DNA from: Hetaerina americana
Lineage: Eukaryota > Arthropoda > Insecta > Odonata > Calopterygidae
Direction: 5' to 3'
DNA length: 64,000 nt
NCBI GenBank assembly: GCA_022747635.1
Contig: JAKTNV010000018.1
Span: 248,001-312,000, forward strand
In this document: piece by piece, positions 22,300 to 34,906 of the stretch
Layout of the letters: each line of letters begins with the position of its first letter
How positions within the stretch are numbered: the first letter of the stretch is position 1
Made by a program: the position numbers and the translations under genes
Notes under the pieces: generated by a model
Databases searched by the model: none
What the model was told of the DNA's origin: nothing
The model's input: the letters and a program-made list of their open reading frames with translations, nothing else

Positions 22300-22950
22300 A
22301 TTAAAGAGATTTGCTGGCGAAACTTTGTTTAACACGACCACATGTTCCAAGGCACTCATTAAATGTGCATGTTGGATTTTTTGATCCCTTTGTCCTGTTC
22401 TCGAAGGCAAACGAATTTACATTTAAGGCGCGCCAAGCGAACGGACGGAACATTTTTTGACGTAATCATTGGAATTGCTCCATCTCTCCGTTCTAATGCG
22501 CCAGAACTGCGCCAAGTGGCGAAGGAGAATTTTATAGGCCAAGTAGGGACATGGAGATGGAAGGAATATTAATGAATTATTTTGATGAAAAATTAAATAA
22601 GGACGAACAAAGGTTTGGCAAATGTTTGACAAATATTAAGACATAAATGAGGAAAACGTAAAAGAATTAGTCTAGGGAAGGAAGACCGGAGCATCAACAT
22701 TTTCTCGGATGTTAGATTAGCGAGGAATGAACAAGGTATCGAATGTGAGACGCGGCCGAAGTGTGCCGAGCGATAGTGGAGTTGTCGACCATTCCTTCGG
22801 GATCCCCTCCCCGACGAACGCCACGCTCTTGGTTCCTCGTGACACCACCCCTGTTCCTCATTCATGCCGCCCTCGAAATTCCTTCCTCGCAGTGACGCGT
22901 CCCTAAAAAGGGAAATGCACGCTTTCTTCGTGCGGGATGGAGATTTCGAA
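22300..22950. other. No gene recognised
   Basis: ORFs at 22363-22572 and the left part of a 254-aa minus ORF show no recognisable domains. Confidence 0.35.
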
Positions 22951-22974
22951 TGGGGCCCGCAGAGCACCAGTTTC

Positions 22975-23620
22975 GGGTCCCCCCCCCTTGTTTCCATATC
23001 ATCCTCGCCCCTCCCCCTTTCGTCTCCTCTCCGCCCCTCTTTCGCTTGACCTCCCCCGCCCCCACACCCCCCGTGCGTCGCCGCCCCCCGCGATACTCTG
23101 CCCCCCACACAACACTCCCCTCTCAACGACAAAACCCAAGGTTCATTGCCCCGCGTATATTTCTTTATTCTTAAGGATTCGTTATGTGGATAATTTTTGT
23201 TTTCGCCAGCCGCGGGCGCGACACTGCCCCCCGCCGCCTCCACCGCCTCCGACCCCGCCCCCTCCCTCCCCTCGCCGTGTCGCGATTCGGGAAGGTGTGA
23301 CGAGGGGAATTTTTTTCCCGTTCTGGAGGTTTTTTTTCTTAATACTTGGTGTGTCAATGTTTATATCCATCTTCCTCTTAAAGGGTGAGTTATGGGGAAG
23401 AGGCTCATTGGCGAGAGGACGCGGGATGAAGGCAAATATTTCGGGAATATTCCAAGAGGGGGAGAAAGGAGGGGGTGGAGAGGCGTGGGTGGGTGGGGAA
23501 GGGATTGATTTTTTGGTCTAGTACGAATCTTTTGGGAAGATTTTTCCGCGGAGGGGGTCGGGGGGAGGTGGCGGGATTAGTGGGTGGGGTGGGGGTCGGA
23601 AGAGAAGAGAAGGAGAGAGA
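22975..23620. other. Strand-asymmetric C-rich then G-rich blocks
   Basis: 22980-23120 and 23220-23285 are C/T-rich on the plus strand. 23400-23620 switches to G/A-rich with many G runs. The many overlapping ORFs here are composition artefacts. The tracts could form triplex or quadruplex structures and might mark a regulatory island. I see no gene. Confidence 0.6.
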
Positions 23621-24671
23621 GGGCGCAGAAAAATTATGTGGAAAAAGTACGTCGAGCGCTATTATATTTTTTTTCTTTTCTTTCATTCGCATTGAAAAAA
23701 ATTGGGGCATATACGTGAGGGTGGAGTGGGGTGAGGGAAAAAGTAGTAACGCTGATTAAGAGGCTTACGGTCTGGTAATTTTTTTGAAGTCACTGTGTTT
23801 GAGTTATCTCGTGTTTTTCGTTCGAACCCGGTTTTTTAACGTGTTTTTTTTTGTTTCTCGATTTTCGGGACCCGTTATTTGGAAATTTTCCTCTCTGTCC
23901 CAAAGGCCCCCCCCCCCCCCACCTTTCCACCGCCTGCCCCGGAGGTTTACATTTTGGGGGCGTGTTGGTGAAGGGGTGGAGGGGAGAAGGGTGGGGTGGG
24001 TGGGATATCACGGGAGTTTCGGATGAAGAGTTTCGAATTTGGTCCACACTTTTGTTGGGGGTATCCATTTTGCGCGAGCACTTTAGGGAATGGTAATATT
24101 TCGTAATTATTGGAAATTTTCCTGAATATTTGAGTTGTTATAGTGAAGAACCAAGTCGACTCCTTTTAATTTTTGGTCCAATTTTTTCTTTTTCATTTTT
24201 CTCCTCCTGTAGGTGACCTTTTTGATGTGATTCGGATCATGCGCTTTATGATGTCACGAGTGTCTTTCGGAAACTTTTTTCTTCGTCCCGTTCGAGAGAT
24301 CGTGTGTTTGGATTATTCAGTCACTACGGAACTCCACTCATTCCTTAATTATGGATATTGCACGCGAGGAAAGAAAAAACTCGATTTTTTATGAGTTAGC
24401 GTATTACTGAGCCAAATCCACTTCGTTGTTTTTTCCTTCGGTCTTCTTTTTTCGTTAAATAAATTTTGATTTTGTGTGCTCGAGGAGTCAGGTTTTACAA
24501 ATTTCTATTTTTCTGAAGCATTCCTTAGCTTCATGTATGTTCCATACTATTTGCAGGAACATATTTATCAGTCGTAATGTAATTTTCTTTTTTTTGGAAG
24601 CACACAGATTTGTTGAAATGTTTTGGAAAGTCTCAACATCCGTATGAATCGTTACCTAAACTTCTGGGGTT
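23621..24671. other. No gene recognised; C13 run
   Basis: A C homopolymer of about 13 lies near 23908-23920. A pyrimidine tract ending 'ctcctgtag' at about 24204-24212 looks like a splice acceptor, but the following frame has no recognisable protein. Nothing is called. Confidence 0.35.
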
Positions 24672-24985
24672 CCAGATGGTGCGGTGGCTTTCGTACTGGT
24701 TTCCCACCTAGAGGACCCGGGTTCGAATCCCGGCGGTGTTGAATAATTTTTAGTGGTATCTCGATCCTTACTTGAGGTGCTTTATGGAGGGCGCTTTGAG
24801 TGAGTAAGCGCCGGCGGATGGGACGTTAAGCTGCGGAACCCTTGGCGCCTTTCGTCAATAGAGTAGGGGTTTCTCTCCACCCTTTATCCTTTCCCAACCA
24901 TATCTAATGGCGAAACTGACCTCGGCTGTCGGTCGCCTCCCCTAAATACTGCTACTACTCTGTTCTTCTTCCTCCATCGATAACA
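24672..24985 (+). mobile_element. SINE-1 (tRNA-derived) copy
   Basis: The tRNA-like head carries an A-box-like 'tggctttcgtactgg' and an intact pol III B box 'ggttcgaatcc' at 24720-24730. The head cannot fold as a complete tRNA with a paired acceptor stem. The body after the head ('ggtatctcgatccttacttg', 'cggatgggac', 'aagctgc') is shared with the copy at 12607. The 3' tail is not clearly defined. Confidence 0.8.
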
Positions 24986-26465
24986 TGAGTTTGGAAATGT
25001 AACTTCTCCCTTATCAGTTTAAACTATCCTCTCTCTCCACCTCCAACTCATGCCCACGGCTAGCATCAATAATATCGGAACTATTTTCCTCTTCTCTTGC
25101 ATAATTTTTGTTTTATTTCTTTGGTCAATATAAAGCGAAGGAACTGTGCGTCTTTTAATTGCGATTCATTTGGTCTCTTTGCCTTTCTCTTAGCTGTGGC
25201 TATGTCAGATGTGCAGAACGTTTAGCACTTAATAATACGAAATTTTATTTCTGCACTAGGGGTGAACTCTGAAAAATATATTGCGTCTCCAAGATTGTGA
25301 AAATTGCAAACATGGACCAATCCGAGCAATTAATTTCGCGAGAGTTTTCTTTTTTCTAGGCCCCTCGACGTATTGCAATGAAAGATACTACAGTGAAAGA
25401 CGTTGACGGTTGAGTCCACGTGAAAGCGTTGATAAAAGTTAATACATCACGAACAGGTCCTCGAAATTATGATTTCCAAGCGTCGCCATGTATTTTTTGG
25501 ATCTCATTAGTTAAGGTCGGCGATAACAGGCGCACGGTAACCACTTAATTTCGTACGTGAAAAAAAAGCAAATCTCTGCTCCTCCCATGAGCTCGAATAC
25601 TATTTTCCTTCGTGCGTTTGATATTTTTCAAGCCACTTGGCTGCAAATGCTGCACTCTGGTCATGCATGTATGTTTTCACGAGCGGGAATTATTCGTGTG
25701 TAGTCAAATACGTCCTTATTAAAGTTGCATTGTCGCAAGGCAAATACGCAACCGTACGCAAATTATTCCTGCTTTCAATTTATGCTCACGGATGCCTGAA
25801 TTTTTGTTTTCATTGGATCGTTATAAAAGTGGTTAAAAAGGGGAGCGTTTATATTTTGCAGCTTCGACTTCCGGGAGTCGTTGATGTTTGAATGCGTTGT
25901 CACCGGTTCGACAGAAATGCGATAAAAGATAACACCGCCTCCAAATCGATATGAAATTTTTATTCGGGAGAAAGCCGACCACCGTTATCGCGCGAGTTTG
26001 CTGTTAAAGCAGTGCGCTTTCGTTATGCAAAAGTTTTGCGTTCGTGTCGGCTTTTTCGGCTCCGAGCCACTGTGAGCTTAGCCCGCTCACTTACGCGGTG
26101 TTTTTCGCCGTCGAAAGACCCACCTGTCTGCGGCGAACGGTTTTTGTCGGATTTCATGCCTTTATTAGCGCACACATTGCGGGCATTCCAACGTGGCCTG
26201 ACTTGGAGAAGTGGGTGTGGAATATGCGTTTCCGGAACTGGGCGTGTCATAATGTTTGTCGTCAGTAATTTCGTTGGGGGAAAATTAGACTTGAAGTGGA
26301 AACGAAATTTCGTACTATATTCTCATTTGAAAATTGATATTTGGACTTACGTTTCGCACATCAGGTTTCTACGCGCTCTCATTTCATTATCACGAAAATC
26401 GGTGAAATGAAACATTCCTTTTTTATTTAGGTATTAAAAAAAAAATAATTAAGCATTTAAGTATA

Positions 26466-26467
<2 letters not shown>
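24986..26467. other. No gene recognised
   Basis: ORFs at 25637-25891, 26012-26410 and the overlapping antisense frame at 26023-26250 have no domain I recognise. 25980-26260 is locally rich in CpG and may be functional non-coding DNA. No RNA gene is seen. Confidence 0.35.

Positions 26468-26538
<71 letters not shown>
26468..26538. repeat. (AT)n array
   Basis: Uninterrupted AT dinucleotide repeat of about 70 bp. Confidence 0.95.
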
Positions 26539-26544
<6 letters not shown>

Positions 26545-27224
26545 TATTTAGTTTTTACTCAAGAACTTATCTGTATATTTATAAGTAAATGCCAATCACG
26601 GCAGAATTCGTTACAATAGCAGTTGAAATCACATGCTCGCAGCGCGTAGTATGGGGAGTAAACTTCATCGCCTGGGGCCAAATCTCCTGCGGTTGCCCAA
26701 TTTACTCTGGAGATTGTTTAAATCGGATATTTTTTATGGCTTTCGTGCTGTGAGCTCCGGGAATTATCAGTTGCTGTGTATGTGGGTGTGCTCTGTCTGG
26801 CCACAATAACAGTATGCCTTTTTCCATTTTTTCGGATAATAAATGACTAATTTATTCGGTGAGTTAACCCTTGTTTTGAAATAAGTCTTCCTCGAGCATG
26901 CTTACAAGGTTGCGCGTTATTTAATAGTTTTTTACTGGATATTTCTCCCTTGTCCTTTCCTCTTCCATATCCTCCCTATCACTCACCCTTCCCACCCGGT
27001 GCTTGCATCCCCCGCCAGGCACCTTTTCGTTGGAACGCGGGGTATTTATGTCCTGCCTAACCCTGCCGCGTCGGGACAAGAGTGAAACTCTCCTCCTCAC
27101 TCCCCCCCTAGCCTTTTTAATATAAATACGAATATTGTTTGCATACCTTGGCATGTGTATGTACTACTCTATCCAATAAATACACCGTCAAATTTATTTT
27201 GCAAAATGTATTCTGCATCTATTT
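26539..27224. other. No gene recognised
   Basis: Unique-looking AT-rich DNA; nothing supported. Confidence 0.35.
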
Positions 27225-27870
27225 TGCCCCCTTCATAGTACTCTCCATTCGTAGGCTACGCACTTATTCCATCTTGTTCAAAGCACCATTTGAAGTCCTG
27301 GGCAGTTAGGCTCTTTAGTTGTCTCGTCGTTTCTTGCTTTGTTTCTTCCACATCTTCCCAGTGATGTCACCTCATAACATTTTTGAATTTCCGGAATAAT
27401 AAAAAGTCGCAGAGGGGGCGATATCTTTGAGAATAAGGAGGATGATCAAGGATCAAGGTGATTGAATTGTTTGCCAGAAACTGGCGAACAATCAATGCTG
27501 AATTTGCAGGTGTATTGTCATGGTGAAGGATCCATCCATCATGTTCGGCTAAATTAATATGCACTGTTGATTCTCCTAAATTCAGTTCATCAGCTATCAT
27601 TCAGACAGTTTTTCAACGATCGGTAAGGACAAGGGACCGCACACGATCAATGTTGTCGTCAACACAGGAGGTTGAAGGTCTTGCCGGATGCCGTGGCGTC
27701 TTGTCGGCCATATTTAAAAGGCTTAACCCTCTTGGAAACAGATGTTTTCTTCAGAGCGTTATGACTGTAAACAGCTTTCAACATTTCAGTTAATCCTTGT
27801 TAACTTTTACCGAACCTCACCAAAAAACTTGATGCTGATTCGTCTCTCCACAAATTCGTCAATTTCTATT
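27225..27870 (-). mobile_element. Internally deleted mariner, family M8
   Basis: The minus ORF at 27367-27600 reads 'MIADELNLGESTVHINL' (second HTH) fused directly to 'DGWILHHDNTPANSALIV' (second catalytic aspartate), then the C-terminal 'FLLFRKFKNVMR'. The first catalytic aspartate lies in the deletion. Minus-strand DNA at 27610-27710 still encodes a GRPS-type linker, and 27225-27360 the C-terminal end. No termini were identified. Confidence 0.75.
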
Positions 27871-28689
27871 CTCGACGAACAGTGAAAACAAGGACAACAG
27901 AAATAAACACAACTGGCACCATACGCACAGCTCGACGATCCGCCAAGAATAGAAGGCTCATAGGGTCTCAGACAACTAGCGCCACTATTGGGCGGGGCTA
28001 TATTCCGCGTTATGGCCGCCAGATTTTACCAGTTCGCGCATTTATTGCGCAGGCCACGTATAGTATGTGTACATATGTTATTGTATGTGTGTATGATGCA
28101 TACATTGTGTTATATTTAATTATTTATCCAGGCAACTAATGTATTTTGTTGCTGAATATCAGTCCTAAAATGTTGTCTATATTTATTTTATTTGTTTAAT
28201 TTATAAGTGTACAATTTATGAAATTTATCTGTAAGTTTAACCTTGTAAGTGTGTGACGAGGTAGAGGAGACTACATGGACTAAATCTCGCCCTAAAATGA
28301 AGACGGCCATCTCTCTCTCTCTCATTCTCTTATCCGTGGTTTCCCTCTTCAGTTCCTCCCGTTCACTCGCCTTTCCGAGACATACTCGGATTGGCCTTTC
28401 TTTCTTCTTCTTCTTCATCTCTGTCCTTGCCAGACACATTTATCTTCTCCATCACTTCGTTAAATCTTCTTTAGTTATTCCAAATTTTCATTTGGTTAAT
28501 TTTCTCGCCATCACTCCCCGATGGCACAGAAGTTCAACTTTTTCCCAATTTAAACTATGCTGACCGAATTGAATTTCCCAAATAGTAAACTATACTGACT
28601 AAATTGAATGCTAAATCAACATACTCTTTAGCCACGGGCAAGGGGATGCACATACTTTAGACCCGCCGGCGGTAGAAATTCGCTTGTTG
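27871..28689. other. No gene recognised
   Basis: ORFs at 27882-28139 and 28249-28563 lack domains. The latter is partly a CT-repeat (28311-28322) artefact. Confidence 0.35.
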
Positions 28690-28939
28690 ATATTTCATAC
28701 GTATTGCTCCCAGAAATGCTTCCACCCGTTAATTTTTTCATGAGCTCTGCATTTTGCGACACTTATCGTCATCATCTCGTCTAGTGGAAAAAATGAGTAA
28801 TCATTGAAATTATAATTATTTTTTTGGTATTTCGGAGCCGTTGAGTCTCGGTTTTGTGTGTGTATATAAAGCTGCTGGTGGAACTCGCGAAAATTAGGGA
28901 GCATTATTATTCGCTGAGGATGGAAAAAAAATATGACGC

Positions 28940-29800
28940 CGTGTCGAAATTTTGGCAGAGAGGTAGAGAAAGAGGCGTAGAAGAGAAAGGTTGTAGGGGG
29001 AGGAAGGGGGGGAGGAGGGAGGGGGGGGGGGAGGGGAAATGGCGGAGATGATGGGAGGGGGAAACCGTGTTCCCACCCCCACCCCATTCCCCGTGCTGCC
29101 TCCTGCGCTAGAGGCGAAATTAATGAAAAAACCGTCCTTATAGTTTCGCTTTTTATCCATTCCCCTTAAAAAATATATAAACCGGGACGAAAGAGTGGAA
29201 TTGTGATAATGAGGGAAGGCGGAGTGCTTAAGAGAGAAAGGGGGAAGAGAAAGCGATGAAGGGGTGCACACGGGGGGAGGGAGGGTTCTTGATGGCAGCA
29301 CGATGGAGCGTAGGTTCGCGCAACAATGAGAGAGGCAGGAAGGGAGGGAGGGGGGCACAGGTAGAGAGGACTCCGGCGGGGGTAAATAGACCCCGGGCTC
29401 GCTAGAGAGGAAGAGAGAGAGAGAGGAACCTTTGGTTTATTTTTTTCCTCTCGCGATAGAGAGAGAGGAGAGATGTGGGGGGGGGGGGAAAGGAGGATCA
29501 TCTCCGCCCGTCGTGCCGGTTGAAAAGAATCGCTGAGCAGTCAACCCGGCTTGCCAAAATATCAAAACAAAAGAGAGGGGAGTGAGAAGCATGGGAGAGA
29601 GAGAGAGAGCAAAGACTTTTTCGGGTACAGCGAGAGGAGATAGTTTGAATGGGGCAAAAATTAATAAAGGATCCGGTGAATTTTCGGGCGTGGGCCACGG
29701 GACGGAGTGGAGGACGCGAGGCGACATTTTTAGGCCGATGGAGAGAGAGGGGGAGGGAGGGAGGGAGGAGGGAGAGACTACTTCTTGCTAGCTAGCGGAT
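28940..29800. other. Purine-rich (G/A) low-complexity region
   Basis: The plus strand is strongly G/A-rich, with long G runs at 29010-29035 and 29475-29489 and GA repeats at 29410-29435, 29455-29470 and 29600-29610. Long minus-strand Pro/Ser/Leu ORFs here are composition artefacts. It lies 1.2-2 kb upstream of the 30985 exon. Confidence 0.6.
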
Positions 29801-30984
29801 TGGTCGACGAGTTTCTGGGCTCTTTTTGACTTCCTCTCCCTCTTGAATCCACCCCCATCCCCTCCTCACCCGCGTGTCGCCTCGCCCGAGAGTCAAGAGG
29901 AGCGCTGGCATTAAGTAAAAAACGAACAAGTCGATTGCATAGTTGGTTTTTTTTAACGCGTTCATTTTATCCTCCTGCTTCCTCCTTTCATCCCGAATAT
30001 CTCCAGCCGTGGCCTGTCTTTCCCTCTCGGAGGACGGCGGCTATATCTGCCACGATGCTGTTTCTTATTCTCCCGTGAAACCTACTGCGCGTCTCTAAAT
30101 TAGTGTGCCATGTTTAATATAAATAATGGGGACTGAAAGCATTCCGAATCTGGGTGAATTAAATCTCCATTTTCCTCCCCCTCCTCTTCAATCTCTCTTT
30201 GTGGTGGATGTTGGCGGGCGTGTTTCACGGCGCGAGAGGTTCCTTTAATTTGGGTTTTCGGGGCGAGGTTTTGTCGTCAATGTTATCTCGGGCTGGTCTC
30301 ATTAGCATGACTAGTTGTAGAATTAAAAAGTATATCGGTAAGCGGGAGTCTCTTTTTATTTCCTTAACACATACGTATCCGCGGATGTTCAGTTCGTTAA
30401 ATTATACAGGGACTGTTTAACATTTTAATTTTTTAAATATATTTTTTTGCTTGACCGACCAAGGTACCCGATGCTGGTTTTGGCTCTCAAAATTTTCACA
30501 AGTTGTTCTTTCCGGAAATTATTATAGGTTTTGCTTTCCTTGCGTAGTTTTTCCTTTTATCTTTTCATCATTTGTCGTACCTTTCATTAAAAATTTTTAT
30601 AGATCACGCTTTACGTTTGTTCAGAGGAATATTTCTTTTTAAAAAACCATGATTTTGAGACAGTATGGTACAATCGTGCCTTCGGTTAATGAACGTGAGC
30701 CAGATAAAAAATGATTGCACAAGAGTTTGTGAGACTTTCAAAAGAGAAGTCTATCTGCTGAGGTGTCACAAGTTCACATATCCAGCGCGATATTCACTCT
30801 TTAATGACAGCGGTCATACTCAATTGATGGCCCTCCTGTGATTTCATGTGAAACTTCATTTTTCATCACTCGTACTAATGCTTAATACTAAAAAAAATCG
30901 AAGCACTCTTGGCTCATTTTTTCTCGCAGTCAGTTTATATGCTGTTGATCCCTGATTTATTTATTCGATTTTTCTCTCTTTCAG
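29801..30984. other. Probable intron or upstream DNA; no gene recognised
   Basis: Unique-looking sequence with no ORF of note, ending in the pyrimidine-rich splice acceptor at 30970-30984. Confidence 0.35.
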
Positions 30985-31083
30985 CGCCCCCTGCGGACTC
31001 GATATTGGCCTCGGTGACGACAGAGAGTGAAAAACCAAAGAAATACACAATAAAGGATTTTTCAATTTACAGGACTCCCTCAG
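30985..31083 (+). CDS. Candidate internal exon of a host gene
   Basis: A 99-nt stretch is preceded by 'ttttctctctttcag' and followed by 'gtaatg', giving strong acceptor and donor signals at the exact ends of a protein-like open stretch that includes 'KPKKYTIKDFSIYRTPS'. Both boundaries are in phase 1 (two bases complete the first codon, one begins the last), so the exon is symmetrical. It contains a basic, Ser/Thr-rich peptide with no domain I can name. The next plus-strand exon candidate at 38859 also starts in phase 1, and the joined reading gives '...YRTPSGRFYCQLC...', placing this segment just before a U1-type zinc finger. It is inferred to be a cellular gene exon and not part of a transposon, because no transposon family in the window shares it. 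The gene's other exons would lie upstream. Confidence 0.6.
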
Positions 31084-31320
31084 GTAATGTCAACACTTTT
31101 TTAAAAAAATTAAGCTTCCTACTCGTAACATAATGCATGATAATCATATATAATATTTCAGAGCAATCTACAATGTCATTAACCAGGGTAAAGACCTTAT
31201 ATTTATTATCTTTCGTGATTACTTGTGTGCCACCTGAAACTGTCCATCTGCACATGTAAATAATAATAATAATGTAGCGTGGAGCCAGGGTTCTATTTGT
31301 GAATAGCTAATAGACATGTC
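31084..31320. other. Probable intron
   Basis: AT-rich sequence after the splice donor, with a short (TAA)n near 31260-31273. No gene seen. Confidence 0.4.
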
Positions 31321-33998
31321 CCTCCCCATAGACTGCAACCCCGTTTGCCGAAGGGTTGGTGCGTTCTGATGACCCATATAGCTGTGCTGGTGAGGCCAAT
31401 GATAAAGAATCCTGGTGGGGGTCACCTATGGCAGATAGGTTGAAGGAATGGGGGCAGACGGACGGACGGTTGTCAGACTCCTACCCTTTCTCTCCCAGCC
31501 TCTGTTCCTCAATGAGGCGGAAGAAGAGGCGTCTGACCCATTGACTGACGTCGCCGCATTCAAAACACTGTTGAGGGCAGCAATGGGATAACAAATAAAT
31601 TATTTATCCAAAATTTGCCCCAGTAAACAATATGGAGACAGTGAGTCGTGACATCTACAGGACTCGGCCCTGTGTCGTGCCCGTCAGCGGGGAAGCTTGA
31701 GTACCGCGGATGTCTTCGCAAGAAATCCTTGCAAAGGAAAAGCGACAGCAGCAGCAGCATGGAAGGCGCAGAAAACGACCTTTTATTGCTTAGAATGGGA
31801 ATTTGGAATGCTGGGACAATGTTGAGGACGAAGAAATTAGGGAATATAAAGCGAGGGATGGAGAGAGAAAATATAGATATTTAAGGTCTATGCGAGGTGA
31901 GATGGAAGGATAGTGGTGATTACTGGAGTGATAATAATAGAATAATATACAGCGGTGGGGACGAGAACCAACGAGGGGTTGCCATAATATTAAATGAAGA
32001 GGTAGGAAGAAGCGTAGTCAACATAGAACAGGTAACGGATAGAATATTACTAGTAGAGATAAAAGCAGAACCGACGAACTTGGTTATTATTCAGGTATAC
32101 ATGCCACCGAGTAACCATGCAGGGGAAGAGGTCGATAGGATATACGATCAATCAGAGAACACTCTAATGAAAAAAGAGGACAAAAAAATAAGGCACTAGG
32201 ATTGACCGCGGGGAGGAAGCAATTGAGTTTTGCATGAGACAGGGGTTGGTCATCATCCAACACTTGGTCACAGACACCACAAAAGTTGTGGAAAATGTCA
32301 GATGACTCAGAAAGGCATGAGTTAGATTATATTATGGTTAGGCGCAGGTTTGGGAACAGTGCAATAAATTTGCACAGCTCCCTGGAAGCAGATGTGAATG
32401 CAGATATTAATTTAGTAATAATGAAATGCAACGTAATATTCGAGAGGACAAAACAGGGAAGACGGTTGAAGAAATAGAATTTGTAAACATTTGAACTGGG
32501 CGATAGGAAAGGAACTACAACAGGCAGTGGAGAGAGTTATGCATGAAGAAAGGAAGATTGTATAAAAGAAGAAATATGGGAACGTTAAAAGAAATGTAAT
32601 CGAAAATCGCAAACGAAAGAATAGCAAATGTAAAATGGTAAAGGAGCAGAAACGAAAGGGTTACGGACAAGATAATTAGAAGAACAGCGGAGAGAAAGAA
32701 ACGGAAAAATGGAAACTCAAGAGTTAGTTAGAGTAGAAGTAAAAACCAATAATTGAAAGACAAAACTGACATTGGAAACTAATAGTGTAAAAGAAATGCG
32801 AAAATTCGGTCAGGTAGTAAGTCCGTACAAATAATGTATAGTAAATGTAGTATATGGTATAAATATTAGTTCGGAAAGCTTCGAAATAGAAAGATAATAT
32901 GACGTAGATGAGGATAGCTTAGATCCAGGTAAACCTGATGGCGGGGTAGAAAGAGAATTGAAATCAAACAAGACCGAATATTACGGTACGTGACACGAGT
33001 GGTAACGTTCCCGAGGAACTATTTAGGCGTTTAGTTAAAGGTGGGAAGCTAAAGTTGTTCTGAGGATCATCAACAAAAGATAGAGATTAGGTCAAATGAA
33101 TGGGTCAAACTTAAGGGGTTTAGGGAGGGGAGAGGTACGCATGATGCCATTGCAGTAATGAGATTACTATTCGAGAGGAATATAGAATAAATCAGGACGT
33201 ATTTGCCTGGTCGTAGATTTTGAAAAGGCTTTTGATGAAGTTAATTGGGAAAAACTAATGATGTATTGCGGACAATAGGAATAGATTGGAGAGACATATG
33301 TGGCATGAGAATAACTGTAAGCAAAGCAAAAGTTATGTGACTTTTCAGAAAGGGGATAGATAAGTTAAATATAAAAATTGTAGTTCATAGATCATGTGGA
33401 ACAATTTATCTATCTTGGGAATGTTTTGGACAGAAATGGTCGACGTAGTTTATTTATGAAACGTATATTAATGGTTGAGTTGAGTAAGTAAAAGTTGAGG
33501 CGTTATTTTGCCTTCTTCCACCTAACCCCTGTACCTTGCATTAAAGGCAGCTCCAAACGCCTTAAATTTAAAAATTAGCTGGGATATAAGAAGTATTGTG
33601 TTGGGCAAGACACATCTTTCACGGAAATCACAGAATTTTTTATAGAAACTTTAAATAACGAGGTTAATGAAGTCCAGTAAAAATTAGGTATGGAGAGTAA
33701 TATTGTACGGCTTGGAAACTTGGTCGTTGAAATAAGACGAGGCTTTTGAAATGTGGATGTGGAGGAGATGGGAAAAGGTGAATCAGTGGAAATGGAAAAC
33801 AAACGAGCAGATAGAATATGGTGGGATAGTGAATTGTTGGGCGAGATTAAAGAGAGGCAGCAAGTGTGGATGAAGGGTATTTTGATTGGCAATTTCTGAA
33901 TACTGATTGCGATGAAAGGGAGAGCATTTAGCCAACGAGGAAGGGGTAGGAATGGACGTAAAGAAAGGAGGTCGGAGGTATGTAGAAATGAGCAAAGG
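31321..33998 (+). mobile_element. RTE-like retrotransposon, copy B (old, decayed)
   Basis: The 5' UTR ('gcgttctgatgaccc', 'ctgtgctggtg') matches the 5' end of copy C. The AP-type endonuclease reads in pieces: 'WKDSGDYWSDNNRIIYSGGD', 'LVEIKAEPTNLVIIQVYMPP' (31897-32199), then 'SERHELDYIMVRRRF' (32286-32477). The RT is visible only as short motifs between many stops and indels (for example 'GTHDAIAVMRLL' near 33140). The C-terminal 'EMWMWRRWEKVN' region lies near 33750. A mariner at 34001 interrupts the 3' part. It is far more decayed than copies C and D, so insertions of this family span a long time. Confidence 0.85.
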
Positions 33999-34000
33999 TA

Positions 34001-34843
34001 CGAGGGTAAGCTGAAAAGTAATGCGAACGTCCTTGTAGATCACAAACAAAAACAAATAGCAAGATTTTCCAAAAAGTACGTTAAATTACAATTCTTCTCC
34101 CGACGTGTAACAAGTTTTTTTCAATCCGTCACTGAAAAACTCTTCCGACTTTTCTCGAATCCACTTGACTTGACAGCTGCCTTCACCTCATCGTCCGAGG
34201 TGTAATGATTACCCTTGAGGTATCTATTGAGTTGAGGAAAAGAATAAAAATCGCAAGGCGCATGATCGGGGGAATAAGGAAGGTGTGGAATTGGTTCGAA
34301 TTTCAGGTTTCGCAGAGCCTCTCGAGTTGCGCGCGAGGTGTGTGGACGAGCGTTCTCATGTTGCCAGATTATTGGCGCCAGGCTGCCTTCAACACGGCAA
34401 AACCGACTTCGGAGGAGTCTGTATATACTGAGAAGAATTAACCGTTGCCCCTCGTTCAAGAAAATTGGTCATATAAATACGGCGACCCAAAACACAGTTA
34501 AAAGAAGTTTCATCAACAATTATTGCTTTTCCAGGCTCGTTTAACCAGGAAATTTTACCACCCATCGATTTACAGTAGACCTATCAACAGCATCGTCACC
34601 ATAAACAGTTTTTAAACGAAGATGAATCTCAGTTGGAGTTACTTTTCAGCTGGTAAAAATTCGATAACAGCACGCTGTTTAACTCGCGTTGAAATAGCAC
34701 AAAAACACGTCTCCATACTTCCGCTCCTCGAAATACACTGGATGGATTTAACGACCTTAAGCCTGCGCTTGCATGTTATTTCCACATGTCACCACGAGTG
34801 CTTCTGAAGGTTATATTGTCTGTGTCTTTTCAGCCTACCCTCG
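34001..34843 (-). mobile_element. Mariner, family M2, internally deleted, nested in RTE copy B
   Basis: The terminal repeats are 'cgagggtaagctgaaaag' (left) and the reverse complement of 'cttttcagcctaccctcg' (right), each next to a TA (33999-34000 and 34844-34845), the expected target duplication. The minus ORF at 34121-34459 contains the second and third catalytic blocks, 'IIWQHENARPHTS' and 'LPYSPDHAPCDFYSF'. The second catalytic aspartate is replaced by glutamate (HENA for HDNA). The HTH and first-aspartate region are reduced to remnants ('IIVDETSFN' near 34520). RTE sequence resumes after the right TA, so this is a clean nested insertion. Confidence 0.88.
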
Positions 34844-34845
34844 TA

Positions 34846-34906
34846 TATTGTAGGGTTTAATGTGAGGTTATGTTTTGTGAGGATAACCAAAGAAGTGTTT
34901 CGCCTT
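34846..34906 (+). mobile_element. RTE copy B, 3' continuation
   Basis: 'tgtagggtttaatgtgaggttatgttttgtgagg' matches the 3' UTR of copy A ('tgtagagtggaatg', 'gttgtgttttgctgg') and continues copy B on the other side of the mariner. Confidence 0.5.

Noticed and set aside
22593..23357. 254-aa minus-strand ORF
   Set aside because: Lies in the C/G-skewed block where stops are rare; Gly/Arg/Glu-rich low complexity, no recognisable family.
24204..24394. Possible exon after 'ctcctgtag'
   Set aside because: The acceptor-like tract is good, but the peptide is hydrophobic and unrecognisable and no donor follows a coding-like stretch.
24672..24745. tRNA gene
   Set aside because: Pol III boxes are present but no acceptor-stem pairing, and the body is shared with another SINE copy.
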